Below, in pieces: positions 59,400 to 64,000 of a stretch of DNA of 64,000 nucleotides; position 1 is the stretch's first letter; each line of letters begins with the position of its first letter. The stretch is from Strongylocentrotus purpuratus (lineage: Eukaryota > Echinodermata > Echinoidea > Camarodonta > Strongylocentrotidae). Below the pieces are notes generated by a model that was given only the letters and a program-made list of their open reading frames with translations, ran no database searches and was not told the origin of the DNA. The stretch is taken from NCBI RefSeq assembly GCF_000002235.5, contig NW_022145537.1, forward strand, positions 124,001 to 188,000, read 5' to 3'. Made by a program: the position numbers and the translations under genes.

Positions 59400-60012
59400 A
59401 GTGGGGGGGGGGGGGGGGGAGGGAGTTCGAGGCTCCCGATCCCTGCCGTACCTCGGGCCCTGACATGTAGGAATCTCAAGAATCATATTTCGTGCCTGGC
59501 TGTAAATTTAGGAATTTGTCATTTTCCAATAAACACATATACAAACGTATAATTTACTAAAAAATGAGGACAAATCTGGGAAATTATGTCATTTCAGCAT
59601 TATTTGTAATCCACCGTTGTGGAATTAGAAATAAACCACGTTTGAATTTGATTTCTCCAAAGCACCCCCCCCCTATTAGTACGCCAGTATCTCCTCTTTT
59701 CCTTTATTCTTTCCCTTTCCTTCCTTTCTCCTATTTTTTTAATTGGGGGGGGGGGGGGGTCAACAGCCTGGGAGGCAAGGCCCTTTCGGTCCCCCCGATT
59801 TCCTTCTTCCCCCTTTTCTTTTCCTCTTCTTCTTCTTCTTTCTTTCCCTTTCTCTCCTCTTTCCCTTTCCCTTCTTTTCCTTTCTTCTCTCTCTTTTTTT
59901 TTTTTTTTTTTTTTTTTGCGGAGGGGGGGGGGGGGGGGGGGGGTGGGAGGCCAAGGCCCGCTCGGCCGCCCAGGATCCGCGCCTGGGGCGAGGGCCGGGG
60001 CGTAGCGGCCAA
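59400..60012. repeat. Poly-G and CT-rich low-complexity DNA with a GGATCCGCGCCTG end
   Basis: Poly-G at 59403-59419, 59745-59758 and about 59924-59943 flank a pyrimidine tract (59800-59917). GGATCCGCGCCTG at 59973-59985 is another CAGGCGCG-type terminus in reverse. Open frames through here are Pro/Lys/Glu- or Phe-rich artefacts of low complexity. Confidence 0.7.
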
Positions 60013-60063
60013 TCGAGATTTTGCAATGTTGAATGCTGAAATTATGCATTCTAGAAAATACCT

Positions 60064-62313
60064 ATGCCTATGCTTCAGTCAGACAGTGCTACAATAGTCA
60101 TCATGGGCGACTTCAATGACCTTGCTACCGATGATATTGAGCACCAGACCCTGCTATCCCAGGTGGTTACTGAACCAACCCGGGACACTGCTACTCTTGA
60201 CAAGATCCTAACGGACATGGCTGATGTATACAATGATCCTGTCATCTCGGCACCGATATCGTCTAGCGACCATTGCGTAATCACATACCGGCCACTTTCA
60301 GAAGTCCCTCCTAGAAAGTCGTTCAACATATCATTTCGACCTTTCCGGGACTCATCTGTACGTGCGTTTGGCCAATGGATTACGCTGATGGATTGGTCTA
60401 CGCTTCGAGAATCTGATGCTAACGCCCTGGCTGCCGATTTCCACGAACTACTCAACATCAAGTACAGGCAATTTTTCGAAATTGTCACTGTGAAACGACG
60501 CCCTAACGACAAAGAATGGATTAATGATCGCATTCGCAGAGCCATCATTAAGCGTAATACTAGCTACAGAACCGGCTCAGCAACCTACAACGCGCAGAGA
60601 AACCTTGTCCAGAGAGAGATAAAAGATGCTAAGGACAATTTCTATGCTCGCAAGGTGCACCATCTGAAAAGAGCGGAGCCCGGTAAATGGCATCAACAAA
60701 TCCGCAATTTAGCCGGCCTTTGCAAAAAATCACTTTGCCTCTCATCCGACGACAAATCTGATAACGAAATAGCTAATGATCTGAATACACATTTCGCTAA
60801 CATCTGTTGTACATTGCCTCCACTCGACCCGTTTGCTATGCCGGCATACTTACCTGCAGCATCACCGCCTCCGACGATCCTGCGACATAAAGTATACCAC
60901 AAACTTAGCCGTATCAACACATCGAAGGCCTGTCATCCAGGCGAATGCCCTTCACGTCTTTTGAAGGAGTTTGCCTTTGAGCTGTCCGAGCCCTTAACCC
61001 ACATTTTTAATTGCTGTCTAAGAGAGGGTTGTTTTCCTAATATTTGGAAAAATGCTTCTGTGTGTGCAGTACCGAAGGTTTCACCAGTGACTAGTTTTGA
61101 CCAGCTACGTCCCATCTCGATTACCCCTATAATATCTCGCATCTTCGAAGGGTTCCTTGCTGATTGGATATTGTACGACATCAAGGACAAAATCGACCCT
61201 AAGCAGTTTGGTAACAGACGCGGTACTTCGATTGTGCATTGCCTCGTCAGCCTGTTGGACACCATCCATACAGGTATCGACACCTCTGGAACCTTCGCTA
61301 ATATGTGCACAATAGACTTCAGTAAGGCGTTTGACCACGTTAATCACGCGATTGTGATCCAGAAGCTGATTGGGTTAGGAGTAGATCGCTCTATCATCCC
61401 TATTTTATGTAGCTTTTTGTCTCAGAGAACGCAAACTGTCCGCTACCATGGAACAACCTCCCAGGAGAGATCCATCACTTGTGGAGTGCCACAGGGAACA
61501 CGTTTGGGCCCGATACTTTTTTTGGTATTAGCCAACGATGTTGCACAGATGACTGAGAACCGCTGGAAGTACGTAGATGACCTAACTTTGTTGGAGGTCA
61601 TTAACAAATTTCAACCGTCCCAATTACAGTCTCATGTCGATTGCCTTACTAGTTGGTGTCAGGAAAATGATGTTATCCCGAATGCCGCTAAGTGCAAGGC
61701 TATGCAAGTCTCCTTTCTCCGAACTCCACAGCATCCTCCTGATCTGCTCATCGACTCAGCTAGCCTGGAGATTGTTTCCGCGATTAAGTTGCTCGGGGTC
61801 ATCATCCAATATGACCTCAAGTGGGATCAACAAGTCGATCGCATCATATCAAACGCGTCGAGGAGATTGTTCATCATCAATAAGTTAAAAAGGAATGGGG
61901 TCAACACTCAAGATTTGGTGACAATCTATCAGCTCTACATTCGACCGGTACTGGAGTTTGCGGCCCCCGTTTGGAATTCTGGTATAACGAAGGCTCAGGC
62001 TGAAACCATCGAACGTATTTAGAAGCGAGCCTTGAGGATAATCGTTTACCCAAATTTACTGCCATATAGTGAACTCCTCAAAACTTTAAAACTAGAATCC
62101 CTTAGTAATAGGCGTCTCGAACTAGCAACTAAATTTGCCAAATCAGTTTTAACCTCTCCTGACCATCGCCATCTCTTGCCACAAAGTAGAGAATCAATCA
62201 CAGGTCGCAATCTTCGGAACTCTACACACATGACATTACCTCGTATACGAACTCAAAGACGCATGCTTTCTCCCATTCCTTATTTTATACAACTTCTGAA
62301 TTCAACTTCTTAG
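60064..62313 (+). pseudogene. 5'-truncated non-LTR retrotransposon ORF2 (CR1/L2-like) with one nonsense codon
   Basis: The frame starts inside an AP-endonuclease domain: IMGDFNDL (about residue 13), then SSDHCVI with the catalytic-type SDH at residues 68-70. A reverse transcriptase follows: LRPISITPIISRIFEGFLAD, the block ending MCTIDFSKAFDHV (Asp of motif A), GVPQGTRLGPILFLV, and KYVDDLTLLE (YVDD at 503-506). The C-terminal block NASRRLFIINKLKRNGV then QLYIRPVLEFAAPVWNSGI is typical. At 62020-62022 a TAG stands where the family would read through (ERI stop KRALRII). The same frame continues for about 96 codons to 62313. Start of the insertion is near 60040; the N-terminal half of the endonuclease and any ORF1 are missing. 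The clade is inferred from motifs and the ATCT tail. Confidence 0.88.
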
Positions 62314-62804
62314 TTATGCCCTCATAAATTATGTTCGCCATTGTGAATTTTTAAATGTTAATTAATTATTGCATAATGATTATCTCAAGCATTAGTATTA
62401 ATGTGATCTCCCAAAGCTGTTTTAATTTGTTTTTAATTTGAATTCCAAGTCCTTTCACTATAGCAATGATCATATTATATATAATTATTCATGGTAATTG
62501 TATGATCTCCCAAAGCTGTTTTAATTTGTTTTTAATTTTCCAAGTCCTTTCACTATAGGAATGATCGTATTATATATAATTATTTATGGTAATTGTATAT
62601 ACTTATTTATTTATTTATTATTATGTACTTATATACTTATTATATATTTTTTTTTACTTATTAATGATTTAATTCATCCATGTGTTTTTTTACCTTGTTA
62701 TATTTTTTGTTATGCATTTTATATTGTTAACTGACTTGTTTAGTCTTCGGACTTTTTAATCAGTACTTGAATAAAACCAAATATCTATCTATCTATCTAT
62801 CTAA
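62314..62804 (+). repeat. LINE 3' UTR with a 100-bp tandem duplication and (ATCT)n tail
   Basis: GATCTCCCAAAGCTGTTTTA then ATTTGTTTTTAATTT, CCAAGTCCTTTCACTATAG and AATGATC occur twice, at about 62405 and 62505. The sequence ends AATAAAACCAAATATCTATC followed by several ATCT units. This marks the 3' end of the LINE insertion. Confidence 0.8.
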
Positions 62805-62999
62805 TGTACCTCCTTTCCGCTATATTTCTTTCTAGCTATATTTCGAAATTTCCTGGGGGACGTGTCCCCCTATATCGGGCCCAGGATTGCCGCTGAAGAG
62901 TGATGACCTTTGTAGCGCAGGGGCTGTTTTTAACGTTTAACTTTGAATCCGCGGCTCGAGATTTTATGCGGCCGGCCCCGAATAAATATTTTTCGAGAG

Positions 63000-63742
63000 C
63001 GGTACAACAAATCTTCTTCTTTCTCTAATAATTTAATGAAACGTCTAAGGGGGGGGGGGGAACTGAATTTAGACAAGGATTAAGAGTCGAGAACGGTACA
63101 ACGAATCGTCTTCTTTCTCTAATGATTTAATGACACGTGAAAGCTTTCGCGCTTTGCGTGGGAGAGGGGGGGGGGGGAACTGAATTAAGACAAGGATTAA
63201 AAGTCATAACGGTACAACAAATCGTCTTCTTTCGCTAATGGTTTAATGAAAAGTAAAAGCTTCCGCGCTTCGCTCGGGAGAGGGAAACTAAATATTTTTC
63301 GAGAGCGGTACAACAAATCTTCTCCTTTCTCCAATAATTTAATGAAACGTCTAAGCTTCCGCGCTTCGCGCGGGAGAGGGGGGGGGGGGGGGAATTGAAT
63401 TTAGACAAGGATTAAGAGTCGAGAACGGTACAACGAATCGTCTTCTTTCTCTAATGATTTAATGAAACGTCGAAGCATCCGCGCTTCGCGCGGTAGGGGG
63501 GGGGAAACATAATTCAGACGAGGATTATTTTTGGGAATGGTACAACGAATCGTCTTCTTTCTCTAATAATTTATTGAAATGTCAAAGCTTCCGCGCTTCG
63601 CGGAGGAGGGAGGGGGAAAACTCGCCCTCTCTGCACCCACCCACCCCTAATTACGTCACTGTTTGTCACCATTACGTACCAATATTTGGCTCGCATAATT
63701 TCAAATTTGGCCTCCCCCTAAGAAATCCTGGATCCGCGACTG
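63000..63742 (+). mobile_element. Minisatellite array ending in a CAGGCGCG-type terminus, forward orientation
   Basis: About six units run from 63000 to 63610: GAGAACGGTACAACGAATCG, TCTTCTTTCTCTAATGATTT, AATGAAACGTC and CTTCCGCGCTTCGCGCGGG. AACTCGCCC, AATTACGTCACTGTTTGTCA, CCATTACGTACCAATATTTG, GCTCGCATAATTTCAAATTT and CCTGGATCCGCGACTG follow. This is the mirror image of the left end of the element at 57736. Confidence 0.75.
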
Positions 63743-64000
63743 CATGGTGCTAACTTCAGTTAATTTAATCTCCTTGTTGTGATCATGCGTGCAGGCGTGT
63801 ACTATAGTTCAATGTGCTTGTCACTACATCAGGATGTAGTGAATAAATATATATTTCTACTAGTTTTTAAGAGTCCTATTACGAGACTACCATAGGGCCT
63901 AATGTTTACTCCGAGTCACAAAGACAGAAAGTTCTTCGTTCTCTCCAACCATGAGTTATATGGGAGGAGCTAACTCCAGTCATTCTGAGTGTCGAAGTGA
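63743..64000. other. Window end, nothing recognised
   Basis: Unique-looking AT-rich DNA without a supported exon or repeat; any feature here would be cut by the window edge. Confidence 0.4.

Noticed and set aside
59564..60097. Open frames on both strands around 59.6-60.1 kb encoding Phe/Ser-, Pro/Lys- or Glu/Arg-rich products
   Set aside because: They come from a CT/GA low-complexity tract and poly-G runs; no domain, no splice logic, and overlapping frames are equally open.

Overview
This window is animal nuclear DNA. Genes are split by GT-AG introns, AT-rich introns are long, and repeats are dense. A tRNA-headed SINE ending in the AAGCGCTATATAAA tail, many ACATGT runs in introns, and elements ending in CAGGCGCG with long G runs suggest a marine invertebrate deuterostome, most likely a sea urchin. 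That assignment is inference, since no alignment could be run.

Host genes. (1) 3634-11409, minus strand: a nine-exon gene read as MAJIN, the membrane-anchored junction protein of the meiotic telomere complex. The reading frame stays open across all eight junctions. (2) 19746-32918, plus strand: five exons of a PPPDE-family desumoylating isopeptidase 2 (DESI2), 206 residues, with its His/Cys catalytic pair. About 6.8 kb of non-coding DNA follows it. (3) 41618-43644, minus strand: two exons of CCDC97, a small acidic protein. These genes have unrelated jobs and there is no operon-like logic.

Repeats. Between and inside the genes lie a SINE and its fragments, many short inverted-repeat elements (MITEs; several flanked by TTAA), a young 601-bp palindrome with a 9-bp target duplication, and LINE remnants. 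From 45.8 kb to the end almost everything is mobile-element DNA, often nested.

The most striking item is a ~7.8 kb transposon-like unit at 45942-53777. It has ~470-bp terminal inverted repeats, three copies of a ~30-bp palindrome in each end, and one intact intronless ORF of 1721 codons (47812-52977). That protein has N-terminal zinc-finger-like motifs, a coiled coil, a region resembling a FEN1/XPG-type 5'-nuclease with all the expected acidic residues, and a C-terminal cysteine-rich CXC domain. A relic that appears to be from a related family lies at 3764-4018.

Downstream are arrays of a ~105-bp GC-hairpin minisatellite carried by CAGGCGCG-ended elements, a 2.4-kb element with a ~140-bp tandem array, and a 5'-truncated LINE at about 60.06-62.8 kb whose reading frame is broken by one stop codon.
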